Shown here in pieces: positions 42,669-51,628 of a stretch of DNA of 64,000 bases. Below the pieces are notes generated by a model. The model ran no database searches, had not been told where the DNA came from, and saw only the letters and a list, made by a program, of their open reading frames with translations. Each line of letters starts with the position of its first letter. Within the stretch, counting starts at the first letter, position 1. The stretch is from Burkholderia sp. WP9. Lineage in GTDB: Bacteria > Pseudomonadota > Gammaproteobacteria > Burkholderiales > Burkholderiaceae. The position numbers were made by a program, and so were the translations under genes. The stretch is taken from positions 1,240,001 to 1,304,000 of the forward strand of contig NZ_FNTG01000001.1 of the NCBI RefSeq assembly GCF_900104795.1, given 5' to 3'.

Positions 42669-43943
42669 TTAACCGCCAGGGATGCCGGGCGCGCCGGCGG
42701 CTTTTGCCGACGCCTGGCGCGCACCGGCTTCCTTCCAGGTGTCCTCGTCCATCACCAGCCGGAAGCCCAGATGCGACATGCTGTTGTAGGGGTCGGTACC
42801 GCGTCGCGCGCTGGGCCGGTAGCTCAGGCAATAGGTTTCGTTGCAGAGGAACGAGCCGCCGCGTGTCACGCGCTTGGGCGCGCCGACGGGGACGCCCGGG
42901 TCGGCGGGGTCCCACGAATCGCGCGGACCTGCCGGGTTGTCGATCGCGCTGGTGCTCACTGCCTCGCGTCTGAACTGATCCGCGCGATACCAGTCGGCAA
43001 CCCATTGCCACGCGTTGCCGGTCATGTCGGAAAGGCCGTAGCCGTTGGCCGGAAAACTGCCTACCGGGCTCGTGCCGAGCGCGCCGCCGGCTTTCGGATT
43101 GACGACCGGGAAAGACTGCGGCTGCTGGCCTTGCCACACATTGGCCATCTGTTTGCCGTCAGGCGAGAACTGTTCGCCCCACGCATACGTGGCCTGCTCT
43201 AGACCGCCGCGCGCGGCGAATTCCCATTCGGCTTCGGTCGGCAAGCGCTTGCCGGCCCATTTCGCATAAGCCTGCGCGTCTTCGTAGGAGACCTGAACCA
43301 CCGGATGATCGTCTTTACCGATGATGTTGCTGTCCGGCCCGGTCGGATGACGCCAGTCGGCGCCCGGCACATAGCGCCACCATTGCGAATAATCGTCTAG
43401 CGGCACAGGGCGGTTGGTGCCGACGAATACCATGGCACCCGCCACCATCGCACTCTCGGGCGGGCGGGGCGTGCCGGGCGGCAACTGGACTTTCAGCGTG
43501 TCCCAGTCGGGTTTCTTCTCTGCGGTGGTGACGTAGCCGGTGGCTTCGACGAAACGGCGGAATTCGGCGTTGGTGACGTGATGGCGGTCCATCCAGAAGC
43601 CATGCACCTTGACCTTGTGCGCGGGACGCTCGTTGGGTTGCGCCTGTTTGGCGTCGCTACCCATCAGGAACTGTCCGCCTGGCACCCACGCCATGCCGAG
43701 CGGGCCATGCGTGCCGTCGCCGAGGACGATGGCCGAATGAGCGGGGGTGTGCGGCGTGAAGGCCCAACTGACTGCGGCGCCGACACAAGCAGGGAGCATG
43801 ACGAGCAGGGTGCCCCATAGCAAAAGTTTGCGCATGCCACCGGAACGCGAGAGAGTGGTTGCGGCCGCCCCGTGCTGGTGTGACGACAGGCGTGACGACG
43901 GCTGTGACAACTTCGCGGGCCCTCGATCTCTTGCACTCGTCAT
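42669..43943 (-). CDS. Formylglycine-generating enzyme, membrane-anchored or exported
   Basis: This SUMF1/FGE-sulfatase family protein should convert the sulfatase cysteine to formylglycine. The two active-site cysteines are spaced as in true FGEs, SFLCNETYC (about residues 367 and 372), followed by SYRPSAR and SHLGFRLV. The N-terminal core WVPGGQFLMGSD and RLPTEAEWEFAARGG are intact. Unlike the usual cytoplasmic bacterial FGE, a hydrophobic segment (LLLWGTLLVMLPACVGAAVSW) lies near the N-terminus, pointing to export or anchoring. Starts at 43955, 43943 (after GAGAGAAAAG) and 43835 are possible; the last gives a plain signal peptide. It is the first gene of the FGE-HAD-sulfatase run. Confidence 0.87.
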   Translation of the reverse strand: MTSARDRGPAKLSQPSSRLSSHQHGAAATTLSRSGGMRKLLLWGTLLVMLPACVGAAVSWAFTPHTPAHSAIVLGDGTHGPLGMAWVPGGQFLMGSDAKQAQPNERPAHKVKVHGFWMDRHHVTNAEFRRFVEATGYVTTAEKKPDWDTLKVQLPPGTPRPPESAMVAGAMVFVGTNRPVPLDDYSQWWRYVPGADWRHPTGPDSNIIGKDDHPVVQVSYEDAQAYAKWAGKRLPTEAEWEFAARGGLEQATYAWGEQFSPDGKQMANVWQGQQPQSFPVVNPKAGGALGTSPVGSFPANGYGLSDMTGNAWQWVADWYRADQFRREAVSTSAIDNPAGPRDSWDPADPGVPVGAPKRVTRGGSFLCNETYCLSYRPSARRGTDPYNSMSHLGFRLVMDEDTWKEAGARQASAKAAGAPGIPGG

Positions 43944-44094
43944 CTTTTCTCTCATGGAGTGAAACGGCCGGGTCGTCGTATATGACGGTCGACTCTTTAT
44001 TTCAAGCCTGGCATTTCAAGACTGGGACAAGCTTAGCGATACAGAGTAACGATGCTGCACTCGCGCAAACAAGCAGTTGCAGAGTAGCAATTTT

Positions 44095-44122
44095 TTGACG
44101 ACATTTCATATCTTTTTTTAAC
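44095..44122 (+). promoter_or_regulatory. Candidate promoter of the MoxR/Bat operon
   Basis: TTGACG (44095-44100) is followed after 16 bp by TTTAAC (44117-44122) in the AT-rich gap between the FGE gene and moxR. The -10 match is weak. Confidence 0.35.
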
Positions 44123-44239
44123 CATGCACGTGAGACACTTTGACGAATGCGGACCATTGCATTAACGTGTCTGACAGCGGGCATGGGCATTCGGGTCGTC
44201 CAATCAGATTGACATAAATGACTGGAGAGAGAAAGCACG

Positions 44240-45199
44240 ATGCGCGACACCGTTCTGCAGTTCGAAGCGAGTGTGAATCAGGCGGTCGTGGGCCAGCAGT
44301 CCGTGGTTCGGCAGGTGTTGATCGCGTTGCTCGCCGACGGCCACGTGCTTCTCGAAAGTCTGCCGGGACTCGCCAAAACGCGCACGGTCAAGGCCATTGC
44401 CACACGGCTCGCGGCAACCATGAGTCGGATCCAGTTCACGCCGGATTTATTGCCGTCGGACATTACCGGCGCGGAGACGCTGCTGCAATCGGGCAGCGAA
44501 CGCACACTCAGTTTTCAACCGGGTCCCATTTTCGGCAATCTGATTCTCGCGGACGAAATCAACCGCGCACCGGCCAAGGTTCAATCCGCATTGCTCGAAG
44601 CCATGGAAGAGCGGCAAATTTCAGTGGCGGGAAAAACGCACCGCATGTCCGCGCTTTTTCTCGTCATGGCCACGCAAAATCCGATTGAACAGGAAGGCAC
44701 TTATCCATTGCCCGAAGCGCAAATGGACCGCTTTCTTCTCAAAGTGCTGATCGGCTATCCGTCGCCGGACAGTGAAGTCGCGATGCTGCGCCTGCTGCGG
44801 CAGGAGAGCAATGCGTCCGCCGAGGCGCCGTCCGTGCTGTCGCAGGACATCATCTTCGCGGTGCGCGAGCAAATCAGGCAGATTGTCGTTGCGCCCGCAA
44901 TCGACGACTATATCGTGTCGATCGTCAATGCAACACGTCACGGCGCGCAACTCGACGCGGACCTCGGCAAGTGGATCGAAGTCGGCGCAAGTCCGCGCGG
45001 CGCGATCGGCCTCGACCGCGCGAGCCGCGTGCAGGCGTGGCTGCAGGCACGCAGTTTCGTTACGCCGGACGACGTGCGTGCCGTCATTCATCCCGTGCTG
45101 CGGCATCGGCTGATACTGTCCTACGATGCCAACGCGGACAATATCAACGCCGACCGGGTAATCGACCGCCTGATCGAAAAGGTCGCGGTGCCGGCCTGA
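44240..45199 (+). CDS. MoxR-family AAA+ ATPase
   Basis: This 319-residue MoxR ATPase has Walker A variant SLPGLAKTRTVK, Walker B LILADEINRAP, sensor 1 VMATQNPIEQEGTYPLPEAQMDRF (seen as ATQNPIEQEG and AQMDRF) and a C-terminal lid domain. MoxR proteins act as chaperones for von Willebrand factor A (VWA) proteins and metal or cofactor insertion. GGAGAGAGAAAGCACG precedes the ATG. It is the first gene of a six-gene operon with DUF58, DUF4381, two VWA proteins and BatD, the standard partners. Confidence 0.9.
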   Translation: MRDTVLQFEASVNQAVVGQQSVVRQVLIALLADGHVLLESLPGLAKTRTVKAIATRLAATMSRIQFTPDLLPSDITGAETLLQSGSERTLSFQPGPIFGNLILADEINRAPAKVQSALLEAMEERQISVAGKTHRMSALFLVMATQNPIEQEGTYPLPEAQMDRFLLKVLIGYPSPDSEVAMLRLLRQESNASAEAPSVLSQDIIFAVREQIRQIVVAPAIDDYIVSIVNATRHGAQLDADLGKWIEVGASPRGAIGLDRASRVQAWLQARSFVTPDDVRAVIHPVLRHRLILSYDANADNINADRVIDRLIEKVAVPA

Positions 45200-45230
45200 A
45201 CCCGGTGTCTTTTGAATGCGCAGGAGTGGC

Positions 45231-46193
45231 ATGGCCGTGCTGTCCTCTACCGACATCGGCAGCGTATATGTCGACGCCGCGCATCTCGCGAAGCTCGAAT
45301 TTCAGGCGCGCGGGCTGAGTTTCGTCGCGCCCGCGCCGGTGTCGAGCGTGCTGTCGGGCGCGCACGCATCGCGTCTGCGCGGGCGCGGCCTGAACTTCGA
45401 AGAGATTCGCGGCTATCTGCCGGGCGACGACGTCCGCCATATCGACTGGAAGGCGTCGTTGCGGCTCGGCAAACCGCAGGTTCGCACCTATACCGAAGAG
45501 CGCGACCGGCCGCTGCTGGTCGTCGTCGATCAGCGCATGAGCATGTTTTTCGGCTCGCGCCGCGCGTTCAAATCGGTCGTGGCCGCCGAGGCCGCCGCGC
45601 TTGCCGTGTGGATGGGATTCGCGGCGGGCGATCGCGTCGGCGGTGTGCTGTTCAACGACAGCCAGCTCACGCGGATCAAGCCCTTGCGCAGCCGCAGCCG
45701 CATCAAGACCCTGTTCGGCGCGCTCGCCGCGATGAACGGCGCGCTGCATGCCGGAAGCGAAGCCAGAACCGCATACGACCAGCTCGACGCCGCGCTCGAA
45801 GGCGTGCTTCAACTTGCAGGGCATGACTATCTGATTTGCGTGGTCAGCGATTTCGCCGGGGCGGGCGATCGCACGCGTCGACTGTTGCGGCAACTCGCGG
45901 CGCACAACGACGTCGTCGCGGCGATGATCGTCGATCCACTCTGGCAGCAGATGCCTGGCCGCCGTACGCTGGTGGTCAGCGAAGGACGCTTGCAGGTCGA
46001 ATTGCGCATCGAGCAGGAGCGGGTGCGCGAGCCGCTGTCGAGCCTGTTCAGCGGACGCACGGCTGAAGTGGGCGAATTGCTGCGTACGAGCGGCGTGCCG
46101 CTCATGGCATTGTCCACCGACGAACCCGCCGTCGATCAGGTTCGCCGTCTGTTCGGCGAACGCGCGCGGCCTGCCAGGGGGAGCGGCATATGA
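45231..46193 (+). CDS. DUF58 protein of the MoxR/Bat operon
   Basis: The 320-residue DUF58 protein has the conserved motif RGRGLNFEEIRGYLPGDDVRHIDWKAS (seen as GRGLNFEEIR and GDDVRHIDWKAS) near residues 50-75, then a VWA-like fold with a MIDAS-like segment LLVVVDQRMSM. No transmembrane segment is visible. The ATG at 45231 has CAGGAGTGGC upstream. It overlaps the next gene by ATGA. It probably works with MoxR to assemble or regulate the membrane VWA proteins. Confidence 0.87.
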   Translation: MAVLSSTDIGSVYVDAAHLAKLEFQARGLSFVAPAPVSSVLSGAHASRLRGRGLNFEEIRGYLPGDDVRHIDWKASLRLGKPQVRTYTEERDRPLLVVVDQRMSMFFGSRRAFKSVVAAEAAALAVWMGFAAGDRVGGVLFNDSQLTRIKPLRSRSRIKTLFGALAAMNGALHAGSEARTAYDQLDAALEGVLQLAGHDYLICVVSDFAGAGDRTRRLLRQLAAHNDVVAAMIVDPLWQQMPGRRTLVVSEGRLQVELRIEQERVREPLSSLFSGRTAEVGELLRTSGVPLMALSTDEPAVDQVRRLFGERARPARGSGI

Positions 46194-46729
46194 GCGGCAC
46201 CTCGAACGCTACGCTCGCTCCGGCCGGGTCGTCGGCGGAGCTGCAAGGCTTGCAGGAGTTGCCGCTGCCCCCGCCGGTATCGTACGTACCCCAAACGATT
46301 GGCTGGCTGTTCGTCGCAATCGTGCTGCTCGGTGCTGTCCTGCTGATGTCATGGGCTGCCCGGCGGCGCTATCGGCGCGAGCGTTACCGGCGTCATGCGT
46401 TAAAGGAACTGGCGGGCATCGAAGCGGGTCTCGCGTCCGGCCAGGCGGACCCGATGCAGCGCGCGGCCATGCTCGCCGCGATTCCTCGCCTCCTCAAACG
46501 CACGTCGCTCGAAGTCGCACCGCGCGAGCAGGTCGCGTCGCTGACCGGCGACGCGTGGCTCGACTTTCTGCGCCGCACGTGTGGCCGGTTCGACGAGCGA
46601 ACCGGCCCGCTGCTCACCCTCGCAAGCTACGCACCGCCGCAGCAGGTCGCCCGTCTTTCGCCGGACGACGCCGCCGCGCTGATCCGGCACGCGCGAGACT
46701 GGATCGAGCATCATCATGTGGAAGTTTGA
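46190..46729 (+). CDS. DUF4381 single-pass membrane protein
   Basis: The 179-residue product has one membrane helix (residues ~42-65, IGWLFVAIVLLGAVLLMSW) after a proline-rich periplasmic N-terminus (ELPLPPPVSYVP). The cytoplasmic helical domain contains WLDFLRRTCG. This is the DUF4381 layout regularly found between DUF58 and BatA genes. It overlaps DUF58 by 4 bp and the BatA-like gene by 14 bp. The role is unknown beyond being part of the MoxR/Bat complex. Confidence 0.82.
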   Translation: MSGTSNATLAPAGSSAELQGLQELPLPPPVSYVPQTIGWLFVAIVLLGAVLLMSWAARRRYRRERYRRHALKELAGIEAGLASGQADPMQRAAMLAAIPRLLKRTSLEVAPREQVASLTGDAWLDFLRRTCGRFDERTGPLLTLASYAPPQQVARLSPDDAAALIRHARDWIEHHHVEV

Positions 46730-47753
46730 TTTTCCGTGGATGTTCGCGCTGCTGCCGCTGCCCGTGTTGGTGTGGTGGCTGGTGCCGGCATATCGCAGCA
46801 CGGCGATGGCCGTGCGCGTGCCGTTCTTCCACGAAATGGCGCAGGCCGCGGGAGAAAAACCGGCGCCCGGCGGCGTGCGCCTGCGCCGCCACTGGCTGTT
46901 GCGTTTGCTGCTGCCGGTGCTGTGGATACTGCTCGTGACCGGCGCGGCGAAACCCGTGTTCGTCGAGCCGCCAATCGTGCGCGACGAACCCGCACGCGAC
47001 CTGATGCTTGCGATCGATCTGTCAGGATCGATGGCCACGCGCGATTTCGTCGATCCGGCCGGCGAGCGTATGGACCGGCTGGGCGCCGTCAAGCGCGTGG
47101 TGGCCGATTTCGTGGCGAAGCGCAAGGGCGACCGCATCGGCCTCGTGGTGTTCGGCGACGCGGCTTATCCGCAGGCGCCGCTCACGCTCGATCACGACAG
47201 CGTGCGGATCCTGCTCGATCAGATGCAGATCGGCATGGCGGGGCCACGCACGGCAATCGGCGACGCGATCGGCCTGACGGTCAAGCTGATGGCGGATTCG
47301 CACGCGCAGGAGAAAGTGTTGATCCTGCTCACCGACGGCAACGACACCAGCAGCGCGATCCCACCCGAGCGGGCCGCCGAGATCGCAAAGCAGCACAAGC
47401 TCGTGGTGCATACGGTGGGCATCGGCGACCCGGCCACCACCGGCGAGGATCGCGTCGACCTCGATGCGTTGGCGCACATTGCGAGCATTACCGGTGGCCG
47501 CGCATTTCGTGCGCTAGGCCAGGAAAAAGATCTCGCCGATGTGTACGCCACGCTCGACAAACTGACGCCCGAAAAAATCAAACGGGAAATCTACCGGCCG
47601 CAGCGCGACTATTTCTGGGTGCCGGTCGCAGCGGGCTTATTCATTCTCGCGCTCTATCATGTGCTGGCGTTGCTGGTCGCGCTGCTGCGCTCGACTGGGC
47701 GAGCGCAGCGCGCGCAAGGTGTGCCGGTCAGCGAGGCGCAGCATGGAAATTGA
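46716..47753 (+). CDS. VWA-domain membrane protein, BatA-like
   Basis: The 345-residue protein has two N-terminal membrane helices (~5-25 and ~60-80), a VWA domain (~90-290) and a C-terminal helix (~305-330). The MIDAS metal site is complete: AIDLSGSM (DxSxS) near residue 95, a conserved Thr and LLTDGNDTSS near 205. Such proteins act as membrane-bound protein-interaction modules. Start and end overlap the flanking genes, showing tight coupling. Confidence 0.87.
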   Translation: MWKFDFPWMFALLPLPVLVWWLVPAYRSTAMAVRVPFFHEMAQAAGEKPAPGGVRLRRHWLLRLLLPVLWILLVTGAAKPVFVEPPIVRDEPARDLMLAIDLSGSMATRDFVDPAGERMDRLGAVKRVVADFVAKRKGDRIGLVVFGDAAYPQAPLTLDHDSVRILLDQMQIGMAGPRTAIGDAIGLTVKLMADSHAQEKVLILLTDGNDTSSAIPPERAAEIAKQHKLVVHTVGIGDPATTGEDRVDLDALAHIASITGGRAFRALGQEKDLADVYATLDKLTPEKIKREIYRPQRDYFWVPVAAGLFILALYHVLALLVALLRSTGRAQRAQGVPVSEAQHGN

Positions 47754-49335
47754 CCTCACGGCGTTTCATTTTCTGCGGCCGGCGTGGCTGCTGTTGCTGA
47801 TTCCGGCGCTCCTGCTGCCGTTCGTCTGGCTGCGCCGCAACGACGTCCGTGCGCGTTGGCGCGGTGTGATTGCGCCAGCCTTGCTCGAACATCTGATTGT
47901 CGGTGATGCGAAACGGCGCGTGCTTCAGCCCGTTCATACGCTGGCGCTGCTGCTCGGCATCGGCGCGCTTGCCGCGGCGGGACCGACGTGGCAGCAGGAG
48001 CGTCCGCCGTTCAATCAGGACAAGGCGCCGCTCGTGGTCGTACTCGAACTGGCTCATTCAATGGATGCCACCGACATTGCGCCGACCCGCCTCGAACGCG
48101 CGAAACAGAAGGTGCTCGATCTCGCGAGAGCGCGCAAAGGCGCGCGCACGGGACTCGTCGTGTTCGCGGCGACCGCCCACCTGGTGGTGCCGCCGACCGA
48201 AGACCCGGCAATGCTCGAACTCTACGTGCCCGCGCTGTCGCCGGCGCTGATGCCGCGTGACGGCAAGAACGCGACGGCCGGCCTCGACGTTGCCGAGCAG
48301 CTTCTGGCGAATGACCCGGCGGCGGGCACGATCGTGTTCATGAGCGACGGCTTCGACGCAGACGGTACGGACGCCTTCGTGCAGAAAGCGAAATCGCTGC
48401 GGCACCAGTTGCTCTGGCTCGCGGTCGGCACGGAGCACGGCGGTCCGATTCGCGGTCCCGACGGCATGATCCAGATGGACGCCGAAGGCCATCCGCTGCT
48501 GGGCACCTTCGACGCCGACGCGATCCGCCATGTCGCGCGCGACGCCGGCATTCCGCTCGCCAGCATGCGCGCGGACGACGACGATGTGTCGTGGGTCCAG
48601 CATCGCGCGCAGGCTTATCTCGCGCAAGCGGAGCAAACGAAGATCGAGCCGCGCTGGAAGGAAAGCGGCTACTGGCTCGTGTTGCCATTGCTGCTGCTTG
48701 CGTTGTGGAGCTTCCGGCGCGGCTGGACCGTCAAGTGGCTGCCGGTCGTGCTGATCTCGCTTGCCTTCGGCGCGCTGCCGCGTCCGGCGCAAGCGGCGCC
48801 GTGGCAGTGGCTCGATCTGTTCGCGACGCACGACCAGCAAGGGCGCTGGCATCTCGAACACGGTAACTACAAGGCGGCCGCGGCGCGTTTCGACGATCCG
48901 ATGTGGAAGGGACGCGCGCAGTATCTGGCGGGGAACTACGCGGGCGCGCTCGAAACCTTCTCGCGTCTCAACTCGGCGCAGTCGTATTTCTATATCGGCA
49001 ATACGCTCGCGCATCTCGACGACTATGCGGGCGCGATCAAGGCCTACGACAACGCGCTCAAACTGCAACCGTTACTCGCCCAGGCCGCGGCCAATCGCGC
49101 TTACCTGCAAACGCTGCTCGCGCGAGACAAACAGAACGACGCCGATCCCGAGGAAGATCCGCCCGACCAGGTGCAGGTGGACAAGAAGAAGGGCAGGGGC
49201 ACGACAGCGGTCATCGAAGCGGCGCCGCGTCCCAGCGAGGATGCCTGGATGCGCAATCTGAACACATCGCCCGCTGTCTTTCTGCAACAGCGTTTCGAGC
49301 AGGAATCCGCGGCCAAGACGGGTGGTGCGCCATGA
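47743..49335 (+). CDS. VWA/TPR fusion membrane protein, BatB/BatC-like
   Basis: The 530-residue protein has two N-terminal helices (LLLIPALLLPFVWL and ~60-80), a VWA domain (~85-290), a third helix (~305-325) and a C-terminal TPR region (~370-475, e.g. YFYIGNTLAHLDDYAGAIKAYDNALK in parts YIGNTLAHLDDY and AYDNALKLQP). The MIDAS signature is degenerate: the expected DxSxS reads ELAHS, so metal binding may be weakened. It fuses the BatB-type VWA and the BatC-type TPR seen as separate genes elsewhere. It overlaps BatA by 11 bp and BatD by ATGA. Confidence 0.85.
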   Translation: MEIDLTAFHFLRPAWLLLLIPALLLPFVWLRRNDVRARWRGVIAPALLEHLIVGDAKRRVLQPVHTLALLLGIGALAAAGPTWQQERPPFNQDKAPLVVVLELAHSMDATDIAPTRLERAKQKVLDLARARKGARTGLVVFAATAHLVVPPTEDPAMLELYVPALSPALMPRDGKNATAGLDVAEQLLANDPAAGTIVFMSDGFDADGTDAFVQKAKSLRHQLLWLAVGTEHGGPIRGPDGMIQMDAEGHPLLGTFDADAIRHVARDAGIPLASMRADDDDVSWVQHRAQAYLAQAEQTKIEPRWKESGYWLVLPLLLLALWSFRRGWTVKWLPVVLISLAFGALPRPAQAAPWQWLDLFATHDQQGRWHLEHGNYKAAAARFDDPMWKGRAQYLAGNYAGALETFSRLNSAQSYFYIGNTLAHLDDYAGAIKAYDNALKLQPLLAQAAANRAYLQTLLARDKQNDADPEEDPPDQVQVDKKKGRGTTAVIEAAPRPSEDAWMRNLNTSPAVFLQQRFEQESAAKTGGAP

Positions 49336-50711
49336 TGCGGTTTCCACGCAGCGCTGCGCTGCTCGTGACGTTGCTGCTTTCGTCGCTGGTCTCCCTGCTT
49401 GCAGCCCGGGCCGCGGCGGCCGATCCCGCGCCGCGCATCATGGCGCGCGCGCATCTCGAACCAGCCGGGCCGGTCGTGGCGGGCAGCGAGGTCAAGCTCG
49501 TCGTCGATCTGCTGACCACTACATGGTTTACCGAAGCGCCGAACTGGCCTTTGTTCACCGTCGCCGACGCGATCGTGAACCTGCCCGACGAGCAGGCCGA
49601 CAACCTCTCGGAGGACATCGACGGCACGCGCTGGTTCGGCGTGAGCCGCGCGTACCGGATCGCGCCGCAGGCCGGCAAAACTTACGAGATCGCGCCGCTG
49701 ACCATTACGGTGTATCCCGGCGGCATGCAAGGACCGGCCCAGGTGAATACGCCGGCCTTGAAGTTCGTCGCGACATTGCCGCCCGGGGCCGAAGGCATGA
49801 GCCCATTTTTCGCCGTGCCCAAGCTCACCGTCGAACAGAAAATCGAACCGGCGCCGGCGCATCTCGCCGTTGGCGCGCCGCTGACGCGCACGATTACGCA
49901 ACGGGCCGCCGGCACCGAGTCGATGCTTATTCCACCCGCGATACTCGGGGACGAGCACGGACTCAAGCGCTATGCGAGACCTTCGACGACACGCAACATC
50001 GTCGAAGATCGCGCCGGACTCGTCGCCGGCGAGCGCACCGACAGCGCGAGCTACGTGGCCGATCGCAGCGGCACGTTCAGCCTGCCGCCGGTGACGATCG
50101 AATGGTGGAACACGACTACGCGGCGCAAGGAAACGATCGTGTTGCCGGCGGTGCGTTTTTCGGCCGCTCCCGTACGGGAAAAGCCGCTGTTCGAGATTCC
50201 TCTGGAAGCCATGCGCGAGGGTACGCCGCATAGAATCATCGTGATCCACGCACGCGAAGCGATTGCCGGTGGTCTTGTCGTGTTGGGTCTGATCCTTCTG
50301 ATTTCCTTGCGCACGCGTATCGCGTCGTTGGTTCGGCGAGGTCAGCGTGCGTTCAGCGAAGCGCGCCAACGCTGGCTGGCAAGCGACGCGCTCGCCTGGC
50401 GCAAGCTGGCAACGACCGCGCGTAAGGGCGAGTGGCGGCGGACCATTCCTGCGTTATATGCGTGGATGGATAGAGGGCGCGACTTCGGCCGCCCGGCCCG
50501 TTTCGATAATATCGACGCCGCCGGGGATCAGGATGCCGCGAGGCTGATCGCCGCCGTCCGGTCGAACTATGCGGGAGACGCTGCGCCGCGTTTTCCTGTG
50601 TGGAAAGAGATCGGCGCGGTGCTTCGCAGGAATGCGGACCGGGCGAGGATAAAACGTGAAGACAAAGCATTGCCGGGACCGTTGAACAGATTTGAAGAAC
50701 CGGCGGATTGA
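49332..50711 (+). CDS. BatD-like exported membrane protein
   Basis: The 459-residue protein has a signal peptide (LLVTLLLSSLVSLLAARAAAA, shortened here to LLVTLLLSSLVSLLA), a large periplasmic beta-sandwich region (~30-300, with VVAGSEVKLVVDLLTTTWF-type start), one membrane helix (~305-325, GGLVVLGLILLISL) and a cytoplasmic helical tail. This matches BatD, the periplasmic partner of the VWA proteins. Tandem ATGs at 49332/49335 overlap the previous stop. It ends the coupled part of the operon. Confidence 0.83.
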   Translation: MMRFPRSAALLVTLLLSSLVSLLAARAAAADPAPRIMARAHLEPAGPVVAGSEVKLVVDLLTTTWFTEAPNWPLFTVADAIVNLPDEQADNLSEDIDGTRWFGVSRAYRIAPQAGKTYEIAPLTITVYPGGMQGPAQVNTPALKFVATLPPGAEGMSPFFAVPKLTVEQKIEPAPAHLAVGAPLTRTITQRAAGTESMLIPPAILGDEHGLKRYARPSTTRNIVEDRAGLVAGERTDSASYVADRSGTFSLPPVTIEWWNTTTRRKETIVLPAVRFSAAPVREKPLFEIPLEAMREGTPHRIIVIHAREAIAGGLVVLGLILLISLRTRIASLVRRGQRAFSEARQRWLASDALAWRKLATTARKGEWRRTIPALYAWMDRGRDFGRPARFDNIDAAGDQDAARLIAAVRSNYAGDAAPRFPVWKEIGAVLRRNADRARIKREDKALPGPLNRFEEPAD

Positions 50712-50815
50712 AAATGTGCGGAGACAGACGCCACATAAGCAACCGCTTGGGAAGCGCGCTGCCGCTGTCCATGCGACCGTATGATTTTGCAACCTCTTTC
50801 GAGCAGGAGTCGCCC

Positions 50816-51145
50816 ATGCATCCACGTGTTCAGTTTCTCTTCATCGTGGCGTTGACCAGTCTGCTGAATGCTTGCGCACAAACCGGCCCGGTCGAGTTTT
50901 CCGCGTCAGGCGCCGACGCGCCCATGCTCAACCAGGCGAGCGATATGGACTTCGGTCCAATGGACAGGTCGATCGCGCAATGCAAAGCGGTCTCGAAGAA
51001 CGCTGGCCAGGATCAATGCACGAAAATTCGCGCCTACGAGTCATGCATGAAGAGCCGCGGCTACATTACCGTGCTTGGCCCGGAAAACCCGCAAGGCTGC
51101 GGCGATCCGGAGTGGGAAAAGGACGTGCGCAAGTGGCTGCGTTGA
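50816..51145 (+). CDS. Small cysteine-rich lipoprotein
   Basis: The 109-residue lipoprotein has a signal peptide ending at lipobox LNAC (VALTSLLNAC). Four more cysteines follow (AQCKAV, DQCTKI, ESCMKS, QGCGD), compatible with two disulfides. The motif IRAYESCMKSRGY resembles the C-terminus of the glycine-zipper protein at 36402-36851. CAGGAGTCGCCC precedes the ATG at 50816. It lies 104 bp after the BatD gene and may be co-transcribed. Function unknown. Confidence 0.75.
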   Translation: MHPRVQFLFIVALTSLLNACAQTGPVEFSASGADAPMLNQASDMDFGPMDRSIAQCKAVSKNAGQDQCTKIRAYESCMKSRGYITVLGPENPQGCGDPEWEKDVRKWLR

Positions 51146-51628
51146 GCACGGATTCGCGGCATTGAGGGGCGAACGCGTCGCGAACGCTGAAACCCCCTGG
51201 ACACATTCGACCAGCGCCCGCTCAAAGACATCATCCGCAATTGATAGACGGAGAATGCCAGCAGTAGTCAAGCGCTTTTTTGTCTTCACCCTTTTCCCTC
51301 CGGCGCTTTGAAAGCCCAAAAACAACACTTTCCCCACGACAACGTTTGCGCCTATGCGAGCCGACCCTAACGGTATGTTTGCCTATTTACAAAACCGGAA
51401 GCCACCCAAATACTCCAGCATCGACTTGAAAGTCGAGTGTCAACGAGAAGTCATGCCAGGCCGTTAAATGGACATCGACCGATAGCAGGTTGAGTTCACT
51501 TCCACATCGCTGCGCCCCCATGAACAAAGCGTTTGCCTGACGACCGCACTGGTCCGAGGTAAATATTACGAACGATTACGAGCCGCACGTCGTAGACAGG
51601 ATAGGTTGCCGTAAGGCAAGTCAGCGCA
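51146..51628. other. Intergenic region before the glycosyltransferase
   Basis: About 480 bp with no supported gene. It becomes AT-richer from ~51350 onward and presumably carries the promoter of the glycosyltransferase-deacetylase operon. I see no strong terminator after the lipoprotein gene and no clear operator. Confidence 0.5.
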
